From contig JAEUHB010000143.1 of NCBI GenBank assembly GCA_016794665.1, forward strand, positions 1 to 43,240: 43,240 nucleotides of DNA. The letters run 5' to 3'. This document shows positions 1 through 8,601 of this stretch, piece after piece (position 1 is the first letter of the stretch; each line of letters opens with the position of its first letter). The stretch is from Opitutaceae bacterium (GTDB lineage Bacteria > Verrucomicrobiota > Verrucomicrobiia > Opitutales > Opitutaceae). Below the pieces are notes generated by a model. That model did not search any database and had not been told where the DNA came from. It saw only the letters and a list, made by a program, of their open reading frames with translations. Position numbers and translations under genes: made by a program.

Positions 1-732
1 GAGCTGCGCGCGCTGGGCGGTTGCGTCGAGATGGGCGTTGTGGAGGTGCTCCAGCAGCTGGGAGGCGCGTTTGCCCTCGGTCTCGATGTAGGTGCCTTGG
101 TAGGCGCCGGGGAGGAACGACGACTGCCAGTTGTCGGCGCCCGCGACCGGCATGCCCTTGGGCACGAGCACGACGAAGCCCGGGAGGTTTTCGTTTTCCG
201 TGCCGAGCCCGTAGGTGATCCAGGCGCCGATGCTCGGGCGCGCCATGATGCTCGCGCCGCAGTTGAGCAGGCGCAGGCAGTTCTCGTGGATCGGCGAGTC
301 GGAATACATCGAGCGGATCACGCACATGTCGTCGGCGTGTTTCTCCGCCAGCGACGCGAAGAGCTCGCTCACCTCGAGGCCGCATTGGCCGTGGGGGGAG
401 AACTTGAACGGCGAGCCGAGCGCGGTGGCGGTGGGGCGCTCGGTCGCGAGATGGATGGGCAGGCGCTTGCCGTGATATTTCGTCAGCTCTGGCTTCGGAT
501 CAAACGTGTCCATCTGCGACGGCCCGCCGTTGGCGAGGATCTGGATCACGCGCTTGGCGCGCGCGCGGAAATGGGGCGGTCGCACCGCGAGCGGATGCGC
601 GGGCGGGGCGCCTAGCGCGGGCACGCGAGCCAGGAGCGCAGCCAGGCCGAGTGTGCCGAAGCCGGCGCCGCAGCGGCGGAGCATTTCACGGCGGGAGAGC
701 ACGTCGATCGGGCTGGAAAACGGAAGGGGCAT
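1..732 (-). CDS. DUF1501 family Tat-exported protein (C-terminus outside window)
   Basis: The reading frame starts at the ATG ending at 732 and stays open for 244 codons to the window edge, so the C-terminal part is missing. The N-terminus carries a twin-arginine type signal (SRREMLRR, residues 13-20) followed by a hydrophobic, alanine/leucine-rich stretch, so the protein is probably exported folded by the Tat system. After it comes a typical DUF1501 opening with GGPSQMDTFDPKPEL near residue 90. DUF1501 proteins belong to the alkaline phosphatase/sulfatase superfamily, but their substrate is not known. It is the last visible gene of a minus-strand operon, 47 bases after the alpha/alpha-toroid gene and downstream of the DUF1549/DUF1553 cytochrome that is its usual genomic partner. 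Family assignment is confident; function is not. Confidence 0.88.
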   Translation of the reverse strand, partial: MPLPFSSPIDVLSRREMLRRCGAGFGTLGLAALLARVPALGAPPAHPLAVRPPHFRARAKRVIQILANGGPSQMDTFDPKPELTKYHGKRLPIHLATERPTATALGSPFKFSPHGQCGLEVSELFASLAEKHADDMCVIRSMYSDSPIHENCLRLLNCGASIMARPSIGAWITYGLGTENENLPGFVVLVPKGMPVAGADNWQSSFLPGAYQGTYIETEGKRASQLLEHLHNAHLDATAQRAQL

Positions 733-779
733 GGCCGGGGGCGGAGGGAGGAAAGCGGGGGCAGGCCGCAGTGGCAACG

Positions 780-2036
780 TCAGCGAACCGGGGTTGAGCG
801 GGTGGCAAGTTCGAGGACGGGGACGGACGCCACGCCCAGCCCCGGCGCGCCGCCGCGGCCAGCGGCGTTGAGGCAGACGTTAAGCGCGTCGCGCCACGAC
901 GCACGCTCGCCGAGCACCCGCAGCGCGACGGCGAAGTTGTCGGTCCAGGTGCCGGCGAAACCGAGCGCGAGCGTTTCTCCGGCCGCCTGGTCGAGGCCGC
1001 GGCGCAGTGCGTCGTCAAGCGTCGGGCGGAAGGTGTGATCGGCGGGCAGCACACGGGCGAGCTCGAGCAGATCGCGCAGGAGGATGTGATGGTAGACGGC
1101 GCAGGCGTTGTGCGCGTCGAACCATCGGCCGCCGGGCAGCTGGCCGGAGAGGACGCCAACCTCGGCCTTCCGCACCGCCGCGGCGATATACCGGGGCTCG
1201 CCGGTCGCGCCGTGGACGCGCGCGAGCAGGCCGACGCTGAAGGCGTTGTAGTTCCAGTTCGTCACCATCGCGCGTGGGACCGCCCAGTCGGCGGCGCGGC
1301 GGGCCGCGGCGAGATGACGTGGATCGCGCGTGAGTTCCCAGGCGCTCACGAGGGCGCGGCCGCACAACCCGTGGTCGAACTGCAGGCCGCCGTCACCCGG
1401 GTCGTCGGGAATCCAATCCTCGACGACAATCTCCGGGCGGGCGGCGACGGCGCGCGCGACGATCTCGCCGACCTTGTCGCGCGGCTTGAGCGCGGGGCCG
1501 ATGGGAAAGGCAAAGCCGCCGTCGGCGCGTTGCAGGCGCACGAGCCAGTCGGCGCCCGCGCGAACCTCGAGCTCAAGTGCGGCGCGGCGCTCGGGAAAGA
1601 GCAGCGCGGTGCGGGCGAGAGCTTCGAGCGGAACCGCGGCCTCGCGGAGGCCGGCGGTCATGAGGCGCGGATTGCCGGCGGGATTTTTCCGCCACGGGAC
1701 GCCGCGGAGGTTGCGCGCGATCTCGGCAAGCCACGGTTCGCGCAATAGCGCCAGATCAACGGGCGCGCGGTCGGGCGGCGGGTGGTGGCGCGTGGCGGTC
1801 TCGGGGTTGCCCGCCCACGGCCCGAGGGCCGCGACCGCCTCTGCGACCGCCGCGCGAACGGCAGCGGCATCACCGGCTGCCAGCGCGCGCTGACCGGCGT
1901 CGAGAGCCGGGCGCACCCGCGCGAGAATTTCGCGGGGCGGGCGTTGACCGGGGATGGGCGCGGCGGCGGAGTCAGCCGCGTGCGACAGGGGCGCGGCGGC
2001 CAACGCCGTGGCGAAGAGGAGGCGGAGACCGGTCAT
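780..2036 (-). CDS. Secreted alpha/alpha-toroid (six-hairpin-like) protein, possible glycan-active enzyme
   Basis: 418 residues. The start at 2036 is chosen because it opens a clean signal peptide (MTGLRLLFATALAAAPLSHA) ten bases after the stop of the upstream cytochrome gene; a longer frame exists but would overlap that gene. The mature protein is alpha-helical with repeated helical-hairpin signatures: a WLVRLQRADGGFAFP segment near residue 160, then LQFDHGLCGRALVSAWELT, TNWNYNAFSVGLLARVHG and WFDAHNACAVYHHILLRDLLELA. This layout is typical of alpha/alpha-toroid proteins such as six-hairpin glycosidases, polyprenyl cyclases and some pectate lyases. I do not recognise a catalytic signature and cannot name a family. 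It sits between the DUF1549/DUF1553 and DUF1501 genes, which are usually adjacent, so it may act with them. Confidence 0.8.
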   Translation of the reverse strand: MTGLRLLFATALAAAPLSHAADSAAAPIPGQRPPREILARVRPALDAGQRALAAGDAAAVRAAVAEAVAALGPWAGNPETATRHHPPPDRAPVDLALLREPWLAEIARNLRGVPWRKNPAGNPRLMTAGLREAAVPLEALARTALLFPERRAALELEVRAGADWLVRLQRADGGFAFPIGPALKPRDKVGEIVARAVAARPEIVVEDWIPDDPGDGGLQFDHGLCGRALVSAWELTRDPRHLAAARRAADWAVPRAMVTNWNYNAFSVGLLARVHGATGEPRYIAAAVRKAEVGVLSGQLPGGRWFDAHNACAVYHHILLRDLLELARVLPADHTFRPTLDDALRRGLDQAAGETLALGFAGTWTDNFAVALRVLGERASWRDALNVCLNAAGRGGAPGLGVASVPVLELATRSTPVR

Positions 2037-2046
2037 GGGCACGCGT

Positions 2047-4815
2047 TCAGTCGCAGAAGAAAAACTCGTTTGAGAGCAGCAAGACCTGCGCAAACTGGAT
2101 CCACTGCGCCTCGGTGGGCTTCGCGCCAAGATAGCGGTGAGCGAGCGCGAGGTCGGCTTCGTCCGGGTGGCGGATCAAGATGCGGCGGTAGAGGGCGAGG
2201 ATGCGGGCCCGCACGTCAGTCAGCTCCGCGATCTCGGGCTGGCGGTTGACGTGCTCGGCCTGCGTGCGGACGAACGGGCTGTTGAGGAAGAACAGCGCCT
2301 GCAGCGGATGCGTGGTCTCCCCGCGGCGCGCGATCGACTGGTCGGGATTGGCCATGTCGAAATTCCGCAGGAGCGCGGGAATCCGGAACCGGTCGGTGAA
2401 GCCGTAGACGGCGCGGCGCACGTAGTCGTCTTCGAGCGGGGCGCCGCGCCCGCCGAGGCGCACGTCGAGCCGGCCGGCCACGCGCAGCAGGCTGTCGCGC
2501 AGCGCCTCGAAATCGAGGCGGCGCGGCGCGATGCGCCAGAGCAGGCGGTTGGTCGGGTCGCGCTCCAGCGCGGCGGGCTGCGGCGCGCCGCTTTGCTGCC
2601 AGGTGGCGGAGGTGAGCAGGTAGCGGTGCAGCGCCTTGAGCGACCAGCCGTGCGCGATGAACCATGACGCGAGGTGATCGAGCAGCTCGGGGTGCGACGG
2701 GCGCTCGCCGACGGCGCCGAAGTTGTCGGCGGTCGCGACGAGCCCGGTGCCGAAGTGCTGCTGCCAGACGCGGTTCACGATCACACGGGCGGTGAGCGGG
2801 TTCTTCGGGCTCGCGAGCGACTCGGCGAGGGCGAGGCGGCCGTCGTCGGCGAAGGGGCGCGAGTCGAGCGCGGCGAGGAGATGCGGCAGCCGGCGCGGCA
2901 CGGCGGCGCCGGGCTTGAGCCGATCGCCGCGCGTGAGGATGCGCGGATCGAAGGGCGTCGCGCTCGCGAGGAGCACCTGCGCGCGTTCCACGGGCGCGCC
3001 GGCCTCGAGGGTCGTGAGCCTCTCGCGGATCTTGGCGGCGGCCTCGCCGTCGCGGCGCGCGACGATCTGATGCTCGGTCACGAAGCGGAAGACGTCGATC
3101 GCGACGGCGTCGCGGTTAAACTCGGGAAACGAGTCCGCATGATTGATGCGCGCGGCGAGCGTGGCGGTGGCAGGCGCCGCCGGATCCTTCAGCGCCGCGG
3201 TGATCACGCGGCCGAAGGCATCGGCGGCGTCGAGCATCGTCGAGAGCGGTTTTTCACGCAGCGCGGCGAGGATTTCCGCGTCGTGCGACGCGGGGTGTCG
3301 TGCCGCTTCTTCCAGAAGGGCGTTGGCGCGATTCGGAAAATCCGCGGCGGGCAGGGCGAGCAACGCGGGCCAAAGGGCGAAATATTTTTCGCCGCGCGCG
3401 AGCGAGGCGGAGATAAGGCCGGCCCACGCGGGCGCCCCGCCGAGCACGAGCAGGCCGCGCGGCGTGTCGAGCGGCACGAAGCCCTCGAGCGTGCGGTGGT
3501 TTGCCGATTCCTGCACGAGGTGGCGCAGGTATTCGGGCGCGAGTTCGCGCAGGAGCTTGCGCGAGCGATCGGTGATTTCGCCGAGGAGCTTTTCGTAGTC
3601 GGTAAAAAGCTTGGCGCGCTCGGCGCGGTATTTTTTCACGGCGTCGCTGTCCGCGGCGCGCCCGACCTCGGGCAGGTCCATCGGCTCCTGGGTGCTGGCG
3701 AGGATGCCGTAGAGTGAATAGTAGTCGGCGGTCGGGATGGCGTCGAACTTGTGGTCGTGGCAGCGCGCGCAGGCGAGCGTGAGGCCGAGCACGCCGCGGC
3801 CGATGGTGTCGATGCGCTCATCCACGATGAGTTGCGGCGCCTCGAGGTTGCCCTCGAAGCGGCGGCCAACCGTGAGAAAACCGAGCGCGCGCAGGTCGGC
3901 TTGGTCGCCGGCAGGCATGCGGTCGGCGGCGATTTGCTCGCGGATGAAACGGTCGAAGGGCTTGTCCGCGTTGAACGCCTCGATCACGTAGTCGCGGTAG
4001 GTGTGGGCAAAGGGGATGCGGCGCTCGCTGTCGGTGGATTTTTCCGTGGTGTCCGAATAGCGCGCGACATCGAGCCAGTGGCGGCCCCAGCGCTGGCCGT
4101 ATTCGGGGCGCGCGAGCAGCTGATCGACGAGCTGGGCGAAAGCGTCCGGGTCCGGATCCGCGGCGAACGCCTCCACGCGCTCGAACGAAGGCGGGAAGCC
4201 CAGCAGCGCGAAGTAGGCGCGCCGGATGAGCGTGCGCGGATCGGCGCGGGGATTGGGCGCGAGTTTTTCCTGCGCGAGGCGCGCGCGGATGAAGCGATCG
4301 ATCGGGTGGGAAGGAGGGGAGGGATGGGACGAACGGGAAAGAGCTGGGACCGGCGGTGAAGCGATGGGTTGGAAGGCCCAATGCTCGCGCGCTTGATCGA
4401 ACGTCATCGCGGTGATCTTGGGCGTCGCGTCGGTGGGCACGGATGCGCGCGGATCGGGCGCGCCGCGCTTCACCCACTCGACGAGGACGGCGACCTCGTC
4501 GGCGCGCAGCGGGTTGTCCGGCGGCATCTGGAGATCCTCGTTCTTATAGCGCACCGCCTCGATGAGCCGGCTCGCCTCGGGATCGCCGGGCTTGATGACC
4601 GGTCCGTCGTCACCACCGGCCTGCCAACCGAGCCGCGAGTCGAGGCGCAGGCCGCTCTTCTGCTTCTTCTCGCCATGGCATTCGTAGCAACGACCGACGA
4701 GGAGCGGGCGGACCTTGGATTCGAAGAATGCGAGATCGTCGGCGCTGGGCGGCGCTGCGATGGCCGCGGGGACAGACGGGAGAAGCGCGAGAAAAGCGAT
4801 GACGGGGGTGCGCAT
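2047..4815 (-). CDS. Planctomycete-type cytochrome c protein, PSCyt1-DUF1549-DUF1553
   Basis: 922 residues starting with a signal peptide (MRTPVIAFLALLPSVPAAIA). Domains in order: a planctomycete cytochrome c domain with a CYECH haem-binding motif at residues 43-47 and its distal methionine region (LQMPPDNPL, about residue 96); DUF1549 (PSCyt2) from about 165 to 375, including a second ACARCHDHKFD motif near residue 348; and C-terminal DUF1553 (PSD1), ending with the usual LLLSNEFFF segment. Length and order are normal for the family. Such proteins are common and highly multiplied in Planctomycetota and Verrucomicrobiota, typically next to DUF1501. They are presumed periplasmic or extracellular redox proteins, but their substrate is unknown. 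The gene follows the DUF1080-like gene by 75 bases and precedes the toroid gene by ten. Confidence 0.93.
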   Translation of the reverse strand: MRTPVIAFLALLPSVPAAIAAPPSADDLAFFESKVRPLLVGRCYECHGEKKQKSGLRLDSRLGWQAGGDDGPVIKPGDPEASRLIEAVRYKNEDLQMPPDNPLRADEVAVLVEWVKRGAPDPRASVPTDATPKITAMTFDQAREHWAFQPIASPPVPALSRSSHPSPPSHPIDRFIRARLAQEKLAPNPRADPRTLIRRAYFALLGFPPSFERVEAFAADPDPDAFAQLVDQLLARPEYGQRWGRHWLDVARYSDTTEKSTDSERRIPFAHTYRDYVIEAFNADKPFDRFIREQIAADRMPAGDQADLRALGFLTVGRRFEGNLEAPQLIVDERIDTIGRGVLGLTLACARCHDHKFDAIPTADYYSLYGILASTQEPMDLPEVGRAADSDAVKKYRAERAKLFTDYEKLLGEITDRSRKLLRELAPEYLRHLVQESANHRTLEGFVPLDTPRGLLVLGGAPAWAGLISASLARGEKYFALWPALLALPAADFPNRANALLEEAARHPASHDAEILAALREKPLSTMLDAADAFGRVITAALKDPAAPATATLAARINHADSFPEFNRDAVAIDVFRFVTEHQIVARRDGEAAAKIRERLTTLEAGAPVERAQVLLASATPFDPRILTRGDRLKPGAAVPRRLPHLLAALDSRPFADDGRLALAESLASPKNPLTARVIVNRVWQQHFGTGLVATADNFGAVGERPSHPELLDHLASWFIAHGWSLKALHRYLLTSATWQQSGAPQPAALERDPTNRLLWRIAPRRLDFEALRDSLLRVAGRLDVRLGGRGAPLEDDYVRRAVYGFTDRFRIPALLRNFDMANPDQSIARRGETTHPLQALFFLNSPFVRTQAEHVNRQPEIAELTDVRARILALYRRILIRHPDEADLALAHRYLGAKPTEAQWIQFAQVLLLSNEFFFCD

Positions 4816-4890
4816 CGGAGGGCGAAGAGGGAACCGCGCTTGTCGGTTCGAGGACAGCCAAAACGCGCGCGAGAGGCCCTCCGGCCCGCG

Positions 4891-5535
4891 CTACTTCAGC
4901 TCCCAGACGCGCACATTGTCGAAGAGCATCGCGTCGCCATCCTTGCCCATCACGCGGAACACGAGTCCGGGTTTCTTCACGTGAAAATCCTTGGCGCTCG
5001 CGCGCAGCGCCTCGCGGCCGTCGACGCGCGCGACCACGTCGTTGCCTTTCACTTCAAGCAGCAGGGTGTGCCAGGTGTCGCGGGGGAATTTCACGGCTGC
5101 TTTCGCATGCACCGCGTTCTTCGACTTCGGGTCGGACTTGTCCACATGCTCCATGATCGACCACTGCCCGGGCGTCACGACGAGGGAGAAGAGGTGCCCG
5201 CTCTTTTTGAGTTCACCCGGCGCCGGGTCGAAGCCGAGGTGGAAGGTGGTCGCGCCGGCAAACTTGAAGTCCACCTGGATCGCGCAATCGCGCAGCGGCA
5301 GGGCCCGGCGGAACGCCGCCGCGTGCTGGTCGCTCGCCTGCTGGCCCGCCCGCAGCGCCCCGCCGCTGAGGCTGAGGGCGCCGAAATTTTTCGTCCATGC
5401 CTTCGGCACGGCGTCGCCCTCGAATTTCTCCTCCAGCAGCAGCTTGCCCTTTTGCCCCAGCACCGGGGCGAGGTCCGCCGCGGGGAGCGGCAGGAACGTG
5501 ACGGCGAGGAAGAGAAGCGAGGCGTGCGATTTCAT
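4891..5535 (-). CDS. Secreted DUF1080-like / concanavalin-like protein
   Basis: 214 residues; the ATG at 5535 opens a signal peptide (MKSHASLLFLAVTFLPLPAA). The mature part is one beta-sandwich of the DUF1080 / laminin-G type: LLLEEKFEGDAVPKAW near the start, FKFAGATTFHLGFD in the middle, then a WHTLLLEVKGNDVVARVDG segment and a closing DNVRVWEL strand. DUF1080 (3-keto-disaccharide hydrolase family) includes enzymes acting on oxidised glycosides, but the same fold also serves as a carbohydrate-binding module, and I see no feature that decides between them. It is the first gene of the minus-strand operon continuing into the DUF1549/DUF1553 cytochrome. Its start lies 116 bases from a divergent sulfatase, so the two probably share a regulatory region. 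Confidence 0.82.
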   Translation of the reverse strand: MKSHASLLFLAVTFLPLPAADLAPVLGQKGKLLLEEKFEGDAVPKAWTKNFGALSLSGGALRAGQQASDQHAAAFRRALPLRDCAIQVDFKFAGATTFHLGFDPAPGELKKSGHLFSLVVTPGQWSIMEHVDKSDPKSKNAVHAKAAVKFPRDTWHTLLLEVKGNDVVARVDGREALRASAKDFHVKKPGLVFRVMGKDGDAMLFDNVRVWELK

Positions 5536-5651
5536 GGGGCGGGTGGGTGCCCCGTGATCTCGCGCCGCGGCGTCGGCGACGCAAGCCCGCACCCAGATCG
5601 GCATTGAGCCCCGGCGCGGGGCGGCGACACTCCGCGCCACGCCCGCCCGCC
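5536..5651. promoter_or_regulatory. Divergent intergenic region between DUF1080-like operon and sulfatase
   Basis: These 116 bases separate two genes transcribed away from each other, so promoters for both must lie here or just inside the genes. No convincing -35/-10 pair or operator palindrome is visible; the stretch is very GC-rich. Promoter content is inferred from gene orientation only. Confidence 0.4.
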
Positions 5652-7799
5652 ATGCGCCGCCTGCTCTTCCCATTTCTCTGCGCGCTCGCATCGCTGCGAG
5701 CCGCTTCGCCCCCGAATGTCCTCGTCGTCCTTTGGGATGACATCGGGTTCGCGCAATTCGGCTGCTACGGTGGCCCGCTCGCCACGCCCACCGTCGACCG
5801 CCTCGCCGCGCAGGGCGTGCGCTACTCCAATTTCCACGTCGCGCCGGTCTGTTCGCCCACGCGCGCCGCGCTTCTCACCGGCCGCAACCCCCACGCCGTC
5901 GGCATGGCGGCCATCACCGAGTTCGCCAACGGTGAGCGCAACAGCCGCGGCGGCCTCGACCCCGCCGTGCCCACGCTCGCCGATCAGCTCCGCGCCGGCG
6001 GCTACGGCACCTACGCGGTCGGCAAATGGCACCTCACGCCGATGACCGAGCTCAACACTGGTGCCTCGTCGCGCCACTGGCCCACCGGCCGCGGCTTCGA
6101 TCATTTCTTCGGCTTCATGTCGGGCGAGACCAACCCGTGGGCGCCGGAGCTTTTCGCCGACCGCACGCGGCTCGAAGTTCCTCCCGCCGGCCACGGGGAA
6201 GCCGCGCTCGTCGATCGCGCCATCCGGTTTCTCGCCGAGCACCGCGCGACGGCGCCGGCCAAGCCGTTCTTCCTCTATTTCGCGCCGATGGCCGGCCACG
6301 CGCCGCACCATGTCGCCGCGGAACGGCTCGCGCGTTGGCGCGGAAAGTTCGATGCCGGCTGGGATGCCGCCCGCGACGAGACGCTCGCCCGCCAGAAAAA
6401 ACTCGGCCTCATCGCGCCGCACGTCGCGCTCCCGCCGCGCAACCCCGGCATCAAGGCGTGGGCCGATCTCCCGGCCGCTGAGCGCCGGCTCTACGCGCGC
6501 TACTACGAGACCTTCGCCGCCTTCGTCGAGTTCGCCGACGAACAGCTCGGCCGCCTGATTGCTTTTCTCGAGCGCTCCGGCCAGCTCGACAACACGCTCG
6601 TCATCGTCGCCTCCGACAACGGCGCGAGCCCGGAGGGAGGTCCCGAGGGCATGTGGAACGAAGTGCGGCTCTTCACGACCAACTCCTTTGACCGCGCCGC
6701 CGACGGCCTGCCGCGCCTCGACACGCTCGGTGGCCCGCTCAGCTACCCGACCTATCCGACCGGCTGGACGATGGCGGGCAACACGCCCTTCCGTCTCACC
6801 AAAGGCGCCGCGCACGAGGGCGGCACGCGCGTCCCGCTCATCGTCCGCTGGCCCGCGCGCATCCGCGACGCCGGCGCGATCCGCCATCAATTCCACCACG
6901 TCGTCGATCTCATGCCCACGGTGCTCGAGGCCGCGGGCGCGCCCGCGCCCGCCGGGCTCGCGGGCACGAGCCTAGCCTACTCGTGGGCCGATGCCGCCGC
7001 GCCCTCGCGCCGCGAGACGCAATACACCGAGATCTACGGCCACCGCTCGATCTACCACCGCGGCTGGAAGGCCGTCGTGTTTCACCCGCCCGGCAAACCC
7101 TTCGCCGAGGATCGCTGGGAGCTCTACGACTTCGCCCACGATCCCAACGAACTCCACGACCTCGCCGCGCGTGAACCCGCCAAGCTCGCCGAGCTGATCG
7201 CGGTGTGGGACCGCGAGGCTGCCGCCCACGACGTGCTGCCCCTCGACGATCGCCGCGCCGCGCGCGAGCTGCTCCTCCCGCCCGATGCGCCGGGCCGCGC
7301 CGCCCGCATCGTTTTCGACGAGCCGGTGAGCGGCCTGCACAAAGGCGTCGCACCCGATTTGCGCGGCCGGGCGTGGACCCTCACGGCGGATCTCACCACC
7401 ACCGAGGCCTGGGCGAGCGGCGCGATCGCGGCGTTTGGCGGGCGCTTCGCCGGCTGGTCGCTCTACCTGCGGGACGGCGCGCCCTGCTTCGCCTACAACT
7501 ACGCCGGCCTCGAGCGCACCGCGCTCGCCGCGCCGGCACCGCTCCGGTCCGGCCCGCATCGCGTGGAGGTGCGTTTCAATCCAGCGGCCGACGGCGCCGC
7601 GGAAGCAATTCTCTCGGTCAACGGCCGCGAGGCCGCCCGCGCCCGCGTGCCGCGCACGCTCACGCTGATCACGCACGAGACGTTTGATCTGGGCTGCGAT
7701 CTTTTCACGCCGGTGACGGAGGACTACACCTCGCCCGCGCGCCTCGCCGGCGCGGCGCTCGGCCGCGTCGTCATCGAGTCGCGCGACGCGGGCAGGTAA
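5652..7799 (+). CDS. Secreted arylsulfatase, Pseudomonas AtsA-like
   Basis: 715 residues. The start at 5652 opens a signal peptide (MRRLLFPFLCALASLRAAS); an upstream in-frame start would add 35 arginine/proline-rich residues and is rejected. Formylglycine sulfatase hallmarks: metal-binding DD at 29-30, catalytic motif CSPTR at 67-71 followed by AALLTGR, GKWHL at about 124-128, a SDNGAS metal-binding segment near 322 and a catalytic Lys in LTKGAAHEGGTRVPLI near 384. The last 180 residues form a beta-rich domain with an HETFDLGCDLFTPVTEDY segment, as in the Pseudomonas aeruginosa arylsulfatase group, so the larger size is normal there. It should hydrolyse sulfate esters in the periplasm after conversion of Cys67 to formylglycine. 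The natural substrate cannot be read from sequence. Confidence 0.95.
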   Translation: MRRLLFPFLCALASLRAASPPNVLVVLWDDIGFAQFGCYGGPLATPTVDRLAAQGVRYSNFHVAPVCSPTRAALLTGRNPHAVGMAAITEFANGERNSRGGLDPAVPTLADQLRAGGYGTYAVGKWHLTPMTELNTGASSRHWPTGRGFDHFFGFMSGETNPWAPELFADRTRLEVPPAGHGEAALVDRAIRFLAEHRATAPAKPFFLYFAPMAGHAPHHVAAERLARWRGKFDAGWDAARDETLARQKKLGLIAPHVALPPRNPGIKAWADLPAAERRLYARYYETFAAFVEFADEQLGRLIAFLERSGQLDNTLVIVASDNGASPEGGPEGMWNEVRLFTTNSFDRAADGLPRLDTLGGPLSYPTYPTGWTMAGNTPFRLTKGAAHEGGTRVPLIVRWPARIRDAGAIRHQFHHVVDLMPTVLEAAGAPAPAGLAGTSLAYSWADAAAPSRRETQYTEIYGHRSIYHRGWKAVVFHPPGKPFAEDRWELYDFAHDPNELHDLAAREPAKLAELIAVWDREAAAHDVLPLDDRRAARELLLPPDAPGRAARIVFDEPVSGLHKGVAPDLRGRAWTLTADLTTTEAWASGAIAAFGGRFAGWSLYLRDGAPCFAYNYAGLERTALAAPAPLRSGPHRVEVRFNPAADGAAEAILSVNGREAARARVPRTLTLITHETFDLGCDLFTPVTEDYTSPARLAGAALGRVVIESRDAGR

Positions 7800-7802
7800 T
7801 CC

Positions 7803-8591
7803 TTACCGCGCCGTGTAGCCGCCGTCGACCGGGAGATTGATGCCGGTCACGTAGGTCGAGGCGTCGCTGAGCAAGAACACCACCGCGCCGCCGATCTCCG
7901 CCGCGTCGGCCATGCGGCCGAAGGCGGTGAGCTTGTTGTAGCGCTCGAGGAATTGCGGCGCCTGCGGCTTGTCCGGGTTGTAGATGCCGCCGGGCGAGAC
8001 GACGTTCACGCGCACGCCCTGCGGGCCGTAGTGCGCCGCGAGCCAGCGCGTGAGGTTGATCATGCCGGCCTTGTGGAAAAAATAATCCGGCGCCGCGCCC
8101 ATGCTTGTGCCTTCGTAGAGCATCGGGTTCATGCCCACGTAGCCATACATCGAGGCGATGTTGACGATGGAGCCGGCGCGCTTCGCCGCCATCGCGTCGC
8201 CAAATGCCCGCACCGTCGCAAAGAACCCGGTCGAGTTCACCGCCATCGACGCCTCCCAGTTTTCGATCGGGTCCGCCACGCTGCGCATCGTGCGCGTGAC
8301 GGCGTTGAAGACGATGCCGTCGACCCGGCCGTGCGCCGCGAGCAGCCGCTCGCGCAGCGCGAGGATCGAGCCCTCGGCGCCGATGTCCACTTCGTCCACC
8401 AGCACGTCGTGCCCGGCCGCGGCCTCGGCCGCGACAATCGGCGCCATCGACGCGCGGTTGCGCGTGGCGACGACGAGCGTCGCGCCCGCCGCACCGAGCG
8501 CGTGCACGAGCGCCCGGCCGAGCAGGCCGGTGCCGCCGAACTGGACGATCACTTTGTCGCGCAGCGAGAACGAGGTGGGATCAGTGGGCAT
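7803..8591 (-). CDS. SDR family NAD(P)-dependent oxidoreductase
   Basis: 262 residues, cytoplasmic, with no signal. The start at 8591 is chosen because the classical short-chain dehydrogenase fold begins right after it. The nucleotide-binding glycine motif GGTGLLG is at 19-25, the adenine-ring region FNAVT near 95-99, the catalytic Ser in NIASMYG at 147, and the YxxxK pair at Tyr170/Lys174. The C-terminal substrate loop and the TYVTGINLPVDGGYTAR end are typical of sugar and sugar-acid dehydrogenases, which this probably is. It is the last gene of an operon with a Gfo/Idh/MocA dehydrogenase (10-base gap) and a sodium:solute symporter. Its stop lies 3 bases from the stop of the convergent sulfatase gene. 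Confidence 0.93.
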   Translation of the reverse strand: MPTDPTSFSLRDKVIVQFGGTGLLGRALVHALGAAGATLVVATRNRASMAPIVAAEAAAGHDVLVDEVDIGAEGSILALRERLLAAHGRVDGIVFNAVTRTMRSVADPIENWEASMAVNSTGFFATVRAFGDAMAAKRAGSIVNIASMYGYVGMNPMLYEGTSMGAAPDYFFHKAGMINLTRWLAAHYGPQGVRVNVVSPGGIYNPDKPQAPQFLERYNKLTAFGRMADAAEIGGAVVFLLSDASTYVTGINLPVDGGYTAR

Positions 8592-8601
8592 GGGAAAACG
8601 C

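Noticed and set aside
2674..3717. Plus-strand open frame of 347 codons antisense to the DUF1549/DUF1553 gene
   Set aside because: Biased composition, no start context, opposite a family-typical protein with conserved motifs on the other strand.
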